Part shown: piece after piece, positions 17,534 to 26,525 of the stretch
How the letters are laid out: the number at the start of each line of letters is the position of its first letter
How positions within the stretch are numbered: position 1 is the stretch's first letter
NCBI RefSeq assembly: GCF_006539345.1
Contig: NZ_BJMV01000007.1
Coordinates: 109,045-173,044, forward strand
Origin: Acetobacter peroxydans
GTDB taxonomy: Bacteria > Pseudomonadota > Alphaproteobacteria > Acetobacterales > Acetobacteraceae
Length of the DNA stretch: 64,000 nucleotides
Direction of reading: 5' to 3'
Made by a program: the position numbers and the translations under genes
The notes under the pieces: generated by a model
The model's input: only the letters and a program-made list of their open reading frames with translations
The model's database searches: none
Told to the model about the DNA's origin: nothing

Positions 17534-19435
17534 ATGAGCAAGGTTATCGGTATCGATCTCGGCACCACCAACTCCTGCGTTGCAGTACGTGAAGGCAACG
17601 AGACGAAGGTTATCGAGAACTCCGAGGGCGCGCGCACCACGCCGTCTATGGTCGCTTTCACCGAAGGTGGTGAAATGCTGGTGGGTCAGGCTGCCAAACG
17701 GCAGGCCGTTACCAACCCGGCCAACACTTTTTATGCCGTCAAGCGCCTGATCGGGCGCCGCTTTGATGATGCGACTGTCCAGAAGGACAAGGGCATGGTG
17801 CCCTATTCCATCGTCAAGGGTGACAACGGCGATGCGTGGGTTGAAGCCCGCGGCACCAAATATGCGCCGTCGCAGATTTCCGCCTTCGTGCTGGGCAAGA
17901 TGAAGGAAACGGCGGAAGCTTACCTGGGCGAAAAGGTCACGCAGGCGGTTATTACCGTTCCGGCGTACTTTAACGACGCCCAGCGTCAGGCCACCAAGGA
18001 TGCGGGCAAGATCGCCGGTCTTGAAGTCCTGCGTATCATCAACGAACCGACGGCTGCGGCTCTGGCTTATGGGCTGGAAAAGAAGAGCGGCGGCACGGTT
18101 GCCGTGTACGATCTGGGCGGCGGCACGTTCGACGTGTCCGTGCTCGAAATTTCCGATGGCGTCATTGAAGTCAAATCCACCAACGGCGATACCTTCCTGG
18201 GTGGTGAAGATTTCGACAACCGCGTAATCGGGTTTCTGGCTGACGAGTTCAAGCGTGAACAGGGCATTGACCTGCGCTCCGACAAGCTGGCTCTGCAGCG
18301 CCTGAAGGAAGCGGCGGAAAAGGCCAAGATCGAGCTCTCTTCCTCCAAGGAAACGGAAATCAACCTGCCGTTCATCACGGCGGATGCGTCCGGCCCCAAG
18401 CACCTCGTGCTCAAGCTGACCCGCGCCAAGCTGGAAAGCCTGGTGGACGATCTGGTGCAGCGCACGCTCGAACCCTGCAAGGCAGCCCTGAAGGACGCTG
18501 GTCTGTCTGCTTCGCAGATCGATGAAGTCATTCTGGTCGGCGGTATGACCCGTATGCCCAAGGTGATCGAAACGGTGAAGTCCTTCTTCGGCAAGGACCC
18601 GGCCCGTAACGTGAACCCGGATGAAGTCGTGGCCATTGGCGCGGCTATTCAGGGCGCGGTGCTCAAGGGCGATGTGAAGGACGTTCTGCTGCTCGACGTC
18701 ACGCCGCTTTCTCTCGGTATTGAAACGCTGGGTGGCGTGTTTACCCGCCTGATCGACCGTAACACCACCATTCCGACCAAGAAGAGCCAGGTGTTCTCCA
18801 CGGCGGAAGACAACCAGGGTGCGGTCACCATCAAGGTGTTCCAGGGCGAACGTGAAATGGCGGCTGATAACAAGCTGCTGGGCAATTTCGACCTGACCGG
18901 CATTCCGCCCGCACCGCGCGGCACGCCCCAGATCGAAGTGACGTTCGACATCGACGCCAACGGTATCGTGTCCGTGTCCGCCAAGGACAAGGCGACGGGC
19001 AAGGAACAGCAGATCAAGATTCAGGCGTCTGGCGGTCTGTCCGATGCCGACATTGATCAGATGGTCAAGGATGCCGAAGCCAACGCCGAAGCCGACAAGG
19101 CCAAGCGCGAACTGGTGGAAGCCCGCAACAATGCCGAAGCACTCGTGCACCAGACCGAAAAATCCCTGAGCGAAGCTGGGGACAAGGTTCCGGCGTCTGA
19201 AAAGACCGAGGCTGAAAGCGCCATTGCCGCTGTCAAGGCTGCTCTGGACGGCACGGATGCGGAAGCACTCAAGAGCGCGACCGAACGCCTGACCCAGGCC
19301 GCCATGAAAGTGGGTGAAGCCGCTTACAAGGCCGGTCAGGAAGAAGGTGGTGCGGCTTCCGGCGCGCCGAAGGCGGACGAACCCGAAATCGTCGATGCCG
19401 ATTTCGAAGACGTTCACGACAACAAGAAGTCGTAA
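17534..19435 (+). CDS. dnaK: Molecular chaperone DnaK (Hsp70)
   Basis: This is the 633-residue Hsp70. The nucleotide-binding domain opens with [10 protein letters not shown] and includes [17 protein letters not shown] and [10 protein letters not shown]. The substrate-binding domain follows the linker [19 protein letters not shown]. The tail ends with an acidic [13 protein letters not shown] motif, as in most bacterial DnaK. The ATG at 17534 has GGGAGAG upstream. The gene sits between grpE and dnaJ in the classical order. It is bounded by a candidate heat-shock promoter upstream and hairpin terminators downstream, so it can be expressed as its own unit. Confidence 0.98.
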   Translation: MSKVIGIDLGTTNSCVAVREGNETKVIENSEGARTTPSMVAFTEGGEMLVGQAAKRQAVTNPANTFYAVKRLIGRRFDDATVQKDKGMVPYSIVKGDNGDAWVEARGTKYAPSQISAFVLGKMKETAEAYLGEKVTQAVITVPAYFNDAQRQATKDAGKIAGLEVLRIINEPTAAALAYGLEKKSGGTVAVYDLGGGTFDVSVLEISDGVIEVKSTNGDTFLGGEDFDNRVIGFLADEFKREQGIDLRSDKLALQRLKEAAEKAKIELSSSKETEINLPFITADASGPKHLVLKLTRAKLESLVDDLVQRTLEPCKAALKDAGLSASQIDEVILVGGMTRMPKVIETVKSFFGKDPARNVNPDEVVAIGAAIQGAVLKGDVKDVLLLDVTPLSLGIETLGGVFTRLIDRNTTIPTKKSQVFSTAEDNQGAVTIKVFQGEREMAADNKLLGNFDLTGIPPAPRGTPQIEVTFDIDANGIVSVSAKDKATGKEQQIKIQASGGLSDADIDQMVKDAEANAEADKAKRELVEARNNAEALVHQTEKSLSEAGDKVPASEKTEAESAIAAVKAALDGTDAEALKSATERLTQAAMKVGEAAYKAGQEEGGAASGAPKADEPEIVDADFEDVHDNKKS

Positions 19436-19453
19436 GCGGCGCAGGTTCCAGAG

Positions 19454-19476
19454 GGCGGCCATCCTGTATGGCCGCC
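19454..19476 (+). terminator. GC-rich hairpin just after dnaK
   Basis: A perfect 9-bp stem (GGCGGCCAT / ATGGCCGCC) with a 5-base loop lies 19 bases after the dnaK stop. No T-run follows, so it may act as an mRNA-stabilising 3' structure rather than a terminator. Confidence 0.45.
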
Positions 19477-19490
19477 TGTCTTGCGCGTCC

Positions 19491-19524
19491 GGCGCCCGCG
19501 CTTTGTGAAGCCGGGCGCCTTTTT
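19491..19524 (+). terminator. Rho-independent terminator between dnaK and dnaJ
   Basis: GGCGCCCG pairs with CGGGCGCC around a 13-base loop and is followed by five Ts. It would reduce read-through from dnaK into dnaJ, consistent with more DnaK than DnaJ being made. Confidence 0.7.
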
Positions 19525-19579
19525 ACATTCAGGACAGTAAGGCCGCGCCCGGCGTGGGGCGGCGCCACAAGGATAGCTC

Positions 19580-20719
19580 ATGGCCACGCAGCTTGATTAT
19601 TATGAAGTTCTTGAGGTTTCCCGGACAGCTTCGGCGGAGGAAATCAAGAAATCCTATCGTAAGCTGGCCATGAAATATCACCCAGACCGTAATCAGGGTG
19701 ATGCCGATGCGGAAGCACGGTTCAAGGAAATCAGCCACGCATACGATATCCTGAAGGACGAGCAGAAGCGCTCTGCCTATGACCGCTTCGGCCACGCGGC
19801 GTTTGAAGGCGGCGGGGGCGGGCCTGGCGGGTTCGACTTCAGCGGCTTTGGCGGCGGTGGGCTGGGTGATATTTTCGAGCAGATGTTCGGGGATATGATG
19901 GGCCGCCGTGGCGGCGGTCAGGCCCGTAGCGGCAATGATATCCAGACCCATGTTGAAATCACGCTGGAGGAAGCTTTTTCCGGGGTGAAAAAGGACGTGC
20001 GGGTCATTACCCGTGTCGCCTGCGAAAGCTGTCATGGCAGCGGTTCCGAAAACGGTGAAAGCGGTGTGCAGACCTGCCCGAGCTGCCATGGTGCGGGCAA
20101 GGTGCGGGCGCAGCAGGGCTTTTTTATTGTCGAGCGGCCCTGCCCGACGTGTCATGGCACAGGGCGTTCGATCACGAATCCCTGCAAGGCCTGCCATGGT
20201 GAGGGCACGGTCGAGCGTGAACGCGTGGTGGAAGTGCAGGTGCCCGCCGGGGTGGAGGATGGCACCCGTATCCGCATGACCGGCAGTGGCGAGGCCGGGG
20301 CCAATGGTACGCCGCCGGGTGACCTATATGTGCATGTATCAGTGCTGGAGCATGGACTGTTCCAGCGTGACGGGGCGAATGTCTATTGCCGTGTGCCCCT
20401 GCGGATGGGACAGGCGGCTCTGGGCACGGAAATCGAGGTGCCGGTGATCGACGGCAGCCGCGCCAATGTCAAAATTCCCGCAGGAACACAGGGCGGGGCG
20501 CATTTCAGGCTGCGCGGCAAAGGGTTCTCGGTTCTGCGGTCTTCGGCACGGGGCGATATGTATATTCAGGTCACGGTGGAAACGCCGCAGCACCTGACAA
20601 AACGTCAGCGCGAATTGCTTGAGGAGTTCGAGACCGAAGCGGGCGAGGACATCAAGCACAGCCCGGAGCATACGGGCTTTTTCCGCCGTGTTCGTGACTT
20701 TTTCGAAGGCGGGGAATAA
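19580..20719 (+). CDS. dnaJ: Chaperone protein DnaJ (Hsp40)
   Basis: This is the 379-residue type I J-protein. It has the J domain with HPD (KYHPDRNQG), then the Gly/Phe-rich linker (residues 80-125). Four zinc-binding CxxCxGxG repeats follow ([32 protein letters not shown]), then the beta-sandwich C-terminal domains. It stimulates DnaK ATPase and presents substrates. dapB begins 4 bases after its stop codon, so the chaperone gene and a lysine-biosynthesis gene share a transcript. Confidence 0.97.
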   Translation: MATQLDYYEVLEVSRTASAEEIKKSYRKLAMKYHPDRNQGDADAEARFKEISHAYDILKDEQKRSAYDRFGHAAFEGGGGGPGGFDFSGFGGGGLGDIFEQMFGDMMGRRGGGQARSGNDIQTHVEITLEEAFSGVKKDVRVITRVACESCHGSGSENGESGVQTCPSCHGAGKVRAQQGFFIVERPCPTCHGTGRSITNPCKACHGEGTVERERVVEVQVPAGVEDGTRIRMTGSGEAGANGTPPGDLYVHVSVLEHGLFQRDGANVYCRVPLRMGQAALGTEIEVPVIDGSRANVKIPAGTQGGAHFRLRGKGFSVLRSSARGDMYIQVTVETPQHLTKRQRELLEEFETEAGEDIKHSPEHTGFFRRVRDFFEGGE

Positions 20720-20723
20720 CGCC

Positions 20724-21494
20724 ATGCGGGTTGGTATTGCCGGTATCGGCGGGCGCGTAGGGCGGCTGCTGGTGGAAGAGGTGCGCGCGGCGGGCATGGA
20801 ACTGTCGGGCGGCACCACACGCAAGGTGCAGGAAGGGGGGGCGGCATATCCCCTGTTTACCGATCTTGCTGAACTGGCGGCGCTGAGCGATGTGGTGATT
20901 GATTTCACCCATGCTGATACGGTGTGTGACAACGCCCGTATTCTGGCGCAGGCTGGTGTGGCCTGGGTGCTGGGCACAACGGGTCTTTCCCCTGCGCAGA
21001 TGGGGGCTGTTGACGAGGCGGCCCGGCGGATTGGCGTCGTACATGCTGCCAATTTTTCGCCCGGCGTGACACTGGTGCAGCGTCTGGCCCAGATGATGGG
21101 GCAGGCGCTTCCCGCCGAGAGTTACGATGCCGAGATCGTCGAGATGCACCACCGCCAGAAGGTGGATGCGCCGTCCGGCACGGCGCTCGCCATCGGGCGT
21201 GCGGTCGCGCTGGGGCGTGGCGTGGCGCTTGAGGATGTGCGCGAAAGTGGGCGCGATGGCCATACCGGCCCCCGCCAGACAGGTGCTATCGGTTTTGCGG
21301 CCCTGCGTGGCGGGCAGATCGTGGGAGAGCACGAGGTCCTGTTCACCTCGGCGGATGAGCAGATCACTCTTACGCACCGGGCGTTCGACCGTCGTATTTT
21401 CGCAACTGGCGCCGTGCGGGCGGCTGGCTGGCTATCCGGCCGGGCTCCCGGCCTGTATGGCATGGAGGATGTGCTGGGCCTTCCACCGCTTTAG
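20724..21494 (+). CDS. dapB: 4-hydroxy-tetrahydrodipicolinate reductase
   Basis: The 256-residue NAD(P)H-dependent enzyme of the diaminopimelate/lysine pathway has an N-terminal Rossmann motif GIAGIGGRVGR, VLGTTGLSP, the ANFSPGVTL block and the catalytic EMHHRQKVDAPSGTAL. The ATG at 20724 follows GGGGAA in the end of dnaJ. Longer frames would overlap dnaJ. The dnaJ-dapB linkage suggests co-transcription from the chaperone locus. Confidence 0.96.
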   Translation: MRVGIAGIGGRVGRLLVEEVRAAGMELSGGTTRKVQEGGAAYPLFTDLAELAALSDVVIDFTHADTVCDNARILAQAGVAWVLGTTGLSPAQMGAVDEAARRIGVVHAANFSPGVTLVQRLAQMMGQALPAESYDAEIVEMHHRQKVDAPSGTALAIGRAVALGRGVALEDVRESGRDGHTGPRQTGAIGFAALRGGQIVGEHEVLFTSADEQITLTHRAFDRRIFATGAVRAAGWLSGRAPGLYGMEDVLGLPPL

Positions 21495-21651
21495 ACGGCG
21501 CGGTCGGGCCGGGCTGACGCAGGGCCGCACTGCGCGGTCGTATGGTAAATATCCTTGACCAGCGCCGTCTATCCCGTCATATCGTCCCGTCCCTTTCTTG
21601 CAGGGGGCATCCTCTGTTTCCTTTTCACTCACGTGGGGCAACGGCACCATT

Positions 21652-22839
21652 ATGCGTAAAGACGGCGATTTTCTGTTTACTTCGGAATCCGTATCCGAAG
21701 GTCATCCCGACAAGGTTGCTGACCGGATCAGCGACACCGTTCTGGACGCGTATCTGGCGGCCGACCCGGAAGCGCGTGTTGCCTGTGAAACAATGGTGAC
21801 GACCAACCGCATCATCCTTGCGGGTGAAGTGCGTGGCCCGGCTTCCGTGACTTCGGAAAAGCTGATTGAGCTGGCGCGCGAAGCCGTGCGTGATATCGGT
21901 TATGATCAGGAAGGCTTTTCCTGGCGTCGTGCCGATGCAGCCAACTACCTGCATGCCCAGTCCGCTGACATCGCCGTAGGCGTGGACAGCACGGATGACA
22001 AGGACGAAGGCGCGGGCGATCAGGGCATCATGTTCGGGTATGCGTCCAACGAGACCGACACGCTCATGCCGGCTCCGCTGTATTATGCGCACCGCATCCT
22101 GCACACCATGCGCGACCTGCGCCGTGCTGGCGATGCCCGCGTGGCTGGCCTGCAGCCCGACGCCAAGAGCCAGGTGACCCTGCGTTACGTCAATGGCCGC
22201 CCCGTTGGCGCCACGTCGGTCGTGATTTCCACCCAGCATGATGAAGGCGTGGATCAGGCTGACCTGCGCCAGCGCCTGCTGGGCCTGACGCGCGATATCC
22301 TGCCCGAAGGCTGGATGCCGCCGGAAAACGAATTCTACGCGAACCCCACGGGTGTGTTCGTGATCGGTGGCCCCGATGGTGACTGCGGCCTGACCGGGCG
22401 CAAGATCATTGTGGACACCTACGGCGGTGCGGCCCCCCATGGCGGTGGCGCTTTCTCCGGCAAGGACCCCACCAAGGTCGATCGCTCCGCAGCTTATGCC
22501 TGCCGTTATCTGGCCAAGAACGTTGTGGCCGCTGGTCTGGCTGATCGCTGCACCATCCAGCTTTCTTACGCCATTGGCGTGTCGCATCCGCTGTCCGTTT
22601 ACGTCGATCTGGACGAAAGCGGCAAGGATGTGGACGAAGTGCGTCTGGGCAACGTGCTGCGTGAGGTCATGGACCTGACGCCGCGTGGTATCCGCAAGCA
22701 CCTGCGTCTGAACCGCCCCATCTATGCCCAGACATCGGCTTATGGTCACTTCGGCCGCACGCCTGATGACGCGCGTGACGACTTTACGTGGGAACGCACG
22801 GATCTGGTCGACGCTCTGCGTAGCGCGCTCAACCGCTAA
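21652..22839 (+). CDS. metK: S-adenosylmethionine synthase
   Basis: The 395-residue enzyme makes SAM from ATP and methionine. Signatures [12 protein letters not shown] (N-terminal), [12 protein letters not shown] and [16 protein letters not shown] are intact. I took the ATG at 21652 ([21 protein letters not shown]); a start at 21598 adds residues not seen in the family. The ribosome binding site before 21652 is weak (GGGG at a long distance). The 157-base leader shows TTGACC at 21556 as a possible -35 box, but I could not fit a known SAM riboswitch. trmB follows after 21 bases. Confidence 0.96.
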   Translation: MRKDGDFLFTSESVSEGHPDKVADRISDTVLDAYLAADPEARVACETMVTTNRIILAGEVRGPASVTSEKLIELAREAVRDIGYDQEGFSWRRADAANYLHAQSADIAVGVDSTDDKDEGAGDQGIMFGYASNETDTLMPAPLYYAHRILHTMRDLRRAGDARVAGLQPDAKSQVTLRYVNGRPVGATSVVISTQHDEGVDQADLRQRLLGLTRDILPEGWMPPENEFYANPTGVFVIGGPDGDCGLTGRKIIVDTYGGAAPHGGGAFSGKDPTKVDRSAAYACRYLAKNVVAAGLADRCTIQLSYAIGVSHPLSVYVDLDESGKDVDEVRLGNVLREVMDLTPRGIRKHLRLNRPIYAQTSAYGHFGRTPDDARDDFTWERTDLVDALRSALNR

Positions 22840-22860
22840 GCTGAAAGAGCGCGTCTGTTC

Positions 22861-23598
22861 ATGACGGAGGTTACAGGTCAGGCCGTGGGTGGCCAGCCGG
22901 AAACGGCGGATGTCAAACCCCCGCCCGAAAGGCTCTATGGTCGCCAGCGGGGGCATCCCCTGCGGCCCCGTCAGGAACGCCTGCTGGACGAAACGCTGCC
23001 GCGCCTGCGTTTTCCGCTGGAAAAAGCGGCAGACCCGGCGGCGGTGTTCGGGCAGGAGCCGGAGCAGATCTGGCTTGAGGTCGGGTTTGGCGGGGGCGAG
23101 CATGTGCTGGCCCAGACGCAGGCCCACCCGCAGGTCGGCTATATTGCTTCCGAAGTTTTCCATAACGGGCTTTGCTCCCTGCTCAGCAGGCTGGTGCCTG
23201 TAGGGCAGGAAGCAACAGCCCCCGTGCCGGACAGGCTGCGGCTGTGGGATGACGATGCAAGGCTGGTGCTCAGGGCACTGCCTGAGGCGAGCCTTGACCG
23301 CCTGTTCCTGATGTTTCCAGACCCGTGGCCCAAGGCCCGCCATGCCAAGCGGCGCTTCGTGCATCCGCAGAATGTGGCTCTGGTGGCGCGCGCCCTCAAA
23401 CCCGGCGCGGTATGGCGTGTCGCCAGTGACGACCCGACCTATCAGGCCTGGGTAGGCGAGGTGATGGCCCAGCAGGACTGGTTCGAAACACCGGCCCCTG
23501 CCACCACCCGGCCCGAAGGCTGGTTTCCTACACGGTATGAGGCCAAGGCCATCGCGGCGGGCCGCCAGCCGTTGTACTGGACATTCACCCGTCGGTAA
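22861..23598 (+). CDS. trmB: tRNA (guanine-N7)-methyltransferase
   Basis: The 245-residue SAM-dependent enzyme makes m7G46 in tRNA. The SAM-binding motif WLEVGFGGGEH, the IASEVFHNGL stretch and the family signature LMFPDPWPKARHAKRRFVHP are all present. A Pro-rich N-terminal extension of about 35 residues precedes the domain. It follows metK at 21 bases, so the SAM supplier and a SAM user are in one operon. Its stop codon sits in the loop of the terminator hairpin. Confidence 0.95.
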   Translation: MTEVTGQAVGGQPETADVKPPPERLYGRQRGHPLRPRQERLLDETLPRLRFPLEKAADPAAVFGQEPEQIWLEVGFGGGEHVLAQTQAHPQVGYIASEVFHNGLCSLLSRLVPVGQEATAPVPDRLRLWDDDARLVLRALPEASLDRLFLMFPDPWPKARHAKRRFVHPQNVALVARALKPGAVWRVASDDPTYQAWVGEVMAQQDWFETPAPATTRPEGWFPTRYEAKAIAAGRQPLYWTFTRR

Positions 23599-23615
23599 CG
23601 GCGGGTTTGTTTTTT
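23587..23615 (+). terminator. Rho-independent terminator overlapping the trmB stop
   Basis: ACCCGTCG pairs with CGGCGGGT (one G-T wobble) around a GTAA tetraloop that contains the stop codon, followed by TTGTTTTTT. It ends the metK-trmB unit. Confidence 0.8.
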
Positions 23616-23693
23616 CTCGCAGGCTGATTGCGCGCGCACGGTTTCGCGGCTGATCAGCCGTTCCGTCTTTCCTGCCGTGCGAAAGGTCCCTCC

Positions 23694-25271
23694 ATGAGCC
23701 AGACGATACAGCCGATCCGGCGTGCCCTTATTTCCGTTTCCGACAAGACAGGCCTGCTTGATCTGGCGCGCGCGCTGGCGGCGCAGGGGGCTGAGATCCT
23801 GTCCACCGGCGGCTCCGCCAAGGCCCTGCGCGATGCGGGCGTGCCGGTCAGGGATGTGTCGGATTACACGGGTTTTCCCGAAATTCTGGATGGTCGCGTC
23901 AAAACGCTGGTGCCCATGATCCACGGTGGCATTCTGGGTCGTCGGGATCTGCCTTCGCATCAGGCCCAGATGCGTGAGCACGGCATCGGCGAGATCGACC
24001 TCGTGGCGGTCAATCTCTATCCGTTTGAAAAAACCGTTGCATCGGGCGCGGACAGCGAAACCTGCATCGAAAACATTGATATCGGTGGCCCGGCCCTGAT
24101 CCGTGCCGCAGCCAAGAACCACGCCCATGTTGTGGTGCTGACCGACCCTGCCCAGTATGAAGGTCTGATTGACGCGCTGGGCGATGGCGGCACCACGCTG
24201 GCCATGCGCACGGCTTATGCGGGCGCGGCCTATGCCCGCACGGCAGCGTATGATGCCGCCATTGCGGCATGGTTTGCCCAGCAGGCGGGCGAGCCTCTGG
24301 CCGAGCGTTTTGCTCTGACCGGGCAGCGCGCCGAAATCCTGCGGTATGGCGAAAACCCCCACCAGCAGGCCGCTTTCTACCGCGATGGCAGCCAGCGTCC
24401 CGGTGTGGCGACGGCCGTGCAGGTGCAGGGCAAGGCGCTGTCCTACAACAACATCAACGATACGGATGCCGCGTTCGAGGCGGTGGCCGAATTCGATGCC
24501 CCGGCGGTCGTGATCGTCAAGCACGCAAACCCCTGTGGCGTTGCCGTGGGGGACAGCCTGTCCGCCGCGTGGGATCAGGCACTGAAATGCGATCCGGTTT
24601 CGGCTTTTGGCGGTATCGTCGCTCTGAACCGTCCGCTGGACGCGGAGACGGCGGAAAAGATTTCCTCGATCTTTACCGAAGTCATTGTAGCACCCGAGGC
24701 GGATGAAGCCGCACAGGCTCTGCTGGCCCGCAAAAAGAACCTGCGTCTGCTGCTGACGGGCGGCCTGCCTGACCCGGCTGCCGCAGGTATTGTCGTGCGC
24801 TCCGTGGCGGGCGGCTTTCTGGCCCAGACCCGCGACGCCGGACGGATCGTGCCGTCTGAACTGAAAGTGGTGACAAAGCGCGCCCCTTCGGCACAGGAAA
24901 TGCAGGATCTGGTGTTTGCCTTCCGGGTGGCCAAGCATGTCAAGTCCAACGCCATTGTCTATGCCCGCAACGGGGCTACGGTGGGTGTCGGGGCCGGGCA
25001 GATGAGCCGCGTGGATTCAGCGCGTATTGCCGCGTTCAAGAGTGGCGAGGCCGCCCGCGCCGCCGGGCAGGACACACCGCTGACACACGGCTCGGTTGCG
25101 GCGTCCGACGCGTTCTTCCCCTTCGCCGATGGGCTGGAAGCCATTGTGGCCGCGGGGGCAACGGCAGTCATTCAGCCGGGCGGTTCCATCCGTGATGACG
25201 AGGTGATCGCCGCGGCCGATGCGGCAGGCATTGCCATGGTTCTGACCGGTATGCGTCATTTCCGTCACTGA
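23694..25271 (+). CDS. purH: Bifunctional AICAR formyltransferase / IMP cyclohydrolase
   Basis: This 525-residue enzyme performs the last two steps of de novo purine synthesis. Residues 1-150 form the IMP cyclohydrolase (MGS-like) domain, with [27 protein letters not shown] and [15 protein letters not shown]. The transformylase domain contains [11 protein letters not shown] and ends with the [12 protein letters not shown] and MRHFRH signatures. The ATG at 23694 ([14 protein letters not shown]) is preferred over an extension to 23628. The leader holds a GGCTGAT/ATCAGCC inverted repeat, but no pattern I recognise as a ZTP riboswitch. Confidence 0.97.
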   Translation: MSQTIQPIRRALISVSDKTGLLDLARALAAQGAEILSTGGSAKALRDAGVPVRDVSDYTGFPEILDGRVKTLVPMIHGGILGRRDLPSHQAQMREHGIGEIDLVAVNLYPFEKTVASGADSETCIENIDIGGPALIRAAAKNHAHVVVLTDPAQYEGLIDALGDGGTTLAMRTAYAGAAYARTAAYDAAIAAWFAQQAGEPLAERFALTGQRAEILRYGENPHQQAAFYRDGSQRPGVATAVQVQGKALSYNNINDTDAAFEAVAEFDAPAVVIVKHANPCGVAVGDSLSAAWDQALKCDPVSAFGGIVALNRPLDAETAEKISSIFTEVIVAPEADEAAQALLARKKNLRLLLTGGLPDPAAAGIVVRSVAGGFLAQTRDAGRIVPSELKVVTKRAPSAQEMQDLVFAFRVAKHVKSNAIVYARNGATVGVGAGQMSRVDSARIAAFKSGEAARAAGQDTPLTHGSVAASDAFFPFADGLEAIVAAGATAVIQPGGSIRDDEVIAAADAAGIAMVLTGMRHFRH

Positions 25272-25344
25272 CACGCTCGCATCGCTCTTGCGGTCAGGGC
25301 GCTTCATGGCGGAAACTGGGGGGCGAATCTCGTGCCATTGCCCC

Positions 25345-25368
25345 CCACCCTGATTGCGGGGTGGTTTT
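25345..25368 (+). terminator. Short terminator hairpin after purH
   Basis: CCACCC pairs with GGGTGG and is followed by TTTT. It lies about 15 bases before the next start codon. A preceding GGGGGGC/GCCCCCC pair offers an alternative fold. Confidence 0.55.
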
Positions 25369-25382
25369 CGACTGGTTGAATA

Positions 25383-26180
25383 ATGCGCTCTGTGTTTTTT
25401 CTGCCCGCCTGCGTGCTGGCATGTTCTGCCCTTCTTGTCCCCGTTGCCCATGCCCATGAGGGCAAGGTCACGCACCATCATCATACGGCAGCCGCTAAAC
25501 CTGCTCCGGCGCCCGCGCCGGTAGCACCCGCTGCGACAGGGAACCGGGTTGGCACGGTTTATGATCTGTCGGTGCTGCCGGTGTTTACCGGCAAGGTGGT
25601 GCAGTTCCTGCCTTCCACCCATGGCGGTATCAACGGCTTTATTCTTGACGACGGCACACAGGTTCTTGTCTCGGCCGAGCAGGGCCATGCCTTTGCGGGG
25701 CTGGTCAAACCTGGCGATACGGTGGACATCAGAGGCCTGAAGGGTCAGACCCTGCCGATCCTGCGGGCTTTCCTGATTACCAGCCCTCGTGGCCGCAGCA
25801 TGGAAGACAGTGTGATTTCCATGCCCAATCATTCGACGGAAATGCTGGCAGGCCCAGATCTGGTTCTGCACGGCCCCGTGTGGATGCCGTTGTACAACAT
25901 GAACGGCAAGCTGATGGGCGCTGTTCTGAAGGACCATTCGGTTCTGTATCTTACGCCGCCTGAGGCGACCCGCTTTGCCAATCTGCTCAAGCCCGGTCAG
26001 ACAGTTTACGCCGTGGGCAGCGGTAGCAATGGTGGGCTGGGTACCGCTATTGACGTGCGTGAGATCGGCCCTTCGCTTGAGGCGCTCACGCCGGTTGCGG
26101 TCAATCAGCCGCCGCCGCCCGGCCCGGCTGCTGGCAGTGCGGCCTATGACATTATTCCCGGTTCCGACGCACACGAATAA
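25383..26180 (+). CDS. Exported protein with two OB-like repeats (unknown function)
   Basis: I do not recognise the family. The 265-residue product has a clear signal peptide (MRSVFFLPACVLACSALLVPVAHA), then a His-rich stretch (HEGKVTHHHH) and an Ala/Pro-rich linker to residue 55. The mature part contains two similar segments. One is FTGKVVQFLPSTHGGINGFI, leading to LVKPGDTVDIRGL. The other, about 90 residues later, is LHGPVWMPLYNMNGKLMGAV, leading to LLKPGQTVYAVGSG. Each resembles a small beta-barrel (OB-type) unit with a GLxKPGxTV turn. The His-rich start could bind metal. It stands alone between terminators. Confidence 0.7.
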   Translation: MRSVFFLPACVLACSALLVPVAHAHEGKVTHHHHTAAAKPAPAPAPVAPAATGNRVGTVYDLSVLPVFTGKVVQFLPSTHGGINGFILDDGTQVLVSAEQGHAFAGLVKPGDTVDIRGLKGQTLPILRAFLITSPRGRSMEDSVISMPNHSTEMLAGPDLVLHGPVWMPLYNMNGKLMGAVLKDHSVLYLTPPEATRFANLLKPGQTVYAVGSGSNGGLGTAIDVREIGPSLEALTPVAVNQPPPPGPAAGSAAYDIIPGSDAHE

Positions 26181-26216
26181 TGCGCCCGCGTCGGGCGGGT
26201 GTGATGATTAAATACG

Positions 26217-26244
26217 GGCGGCCACTGAACTAAAGGCCGCCTTT
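26217..26244 (+). terminator. Terminator hairpin after the two-repeat exported protein
   Basis: GGCGGCC pairs with GGCCGCC around an 11-base loop and is followed by TTT. Confidence 0.55.
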
Positions 26245-26315
26245 CAGCGTTCAAAACAGGCGGGTAAACGATTTTCCGGTCGGCGGAGCGACAGGGAAAA
26301 ACGTGGAGACAGGCC

Positions 26316-26477
26316 ATGGTTCTGATACGCTGGATTCTGATTTTTCTGATTTGTGCGCTTATAGCTTCGATGTTCGGTTTTCACGACGCAGCGGCAGGCT
26401 TTTCAGAAATCGTTCGGGTTCTGCTTTTTATTTTTGTCTTGCTGCTGATCATCAGCCTCTTTTTCGGTCGGGGCTGA
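26316..26477 (+). CDS. Small DUF1328 (YtjA-type) membrane protein, 53 residues
   Basis: A 54-codon frame encodes MVLIRWILIFLICALIASMFG, then FHDAAAGFSEIVRVLLFIFVLLLIISLFFGRG. This is the typical two-helix pattern of the DUF1328 family: a hydrophobic helix, a GFxDAAAG turn and a second helix ending near FFGRG. The ATG at 26316 has TGGAG eight bases upstream. The function is unknown; the family is frequent in proteobacteria and often linked to stress conditions. A strong hairpin follows at 26483-26518. The short length makes it easy to miss. Confidence 0.85.
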   Translation: MVLIRWILIFLICALIASMFGFHDAAAGFSEIVRVLLFIFVLLLIISLFFGRG

Positions 26478-26482
26478 TGGTG

Positions 26483-26518
26483 CATGGCCAGCGTCGGCTT
26501 GTTGCCGGGCTGGCCATG
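26483..26518. terminator. Hairpin between the convergent DUF1328 gene and glyS
   Basis: A perfect 10-bp stem (CATGGCCAGC / GCTGGCCATG) with an internal GGC/GCC pair is followed by AGGGTTTT. It lies between two converging genes and may serve both. Confidence 0.55.
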
Positions 26519-26525
26519 AGGGTTT

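Noticed and set aside
17294..19462. A 722-codon open frame antisense to dnaK, and similar long frames antisense to metK and purH.
   Set aside because: High-GC coding DNA leaves long open antisense frames. The sense strand encodes intact conserved proteins, and the antisense translations resemble no family.
23599..23693. A ZTP riboswitch before purH.
   Set aside because: The leader is short and lacks the conserved pfl-motif sequences as I know them. The visible inverted repeat is a simple hairpin.
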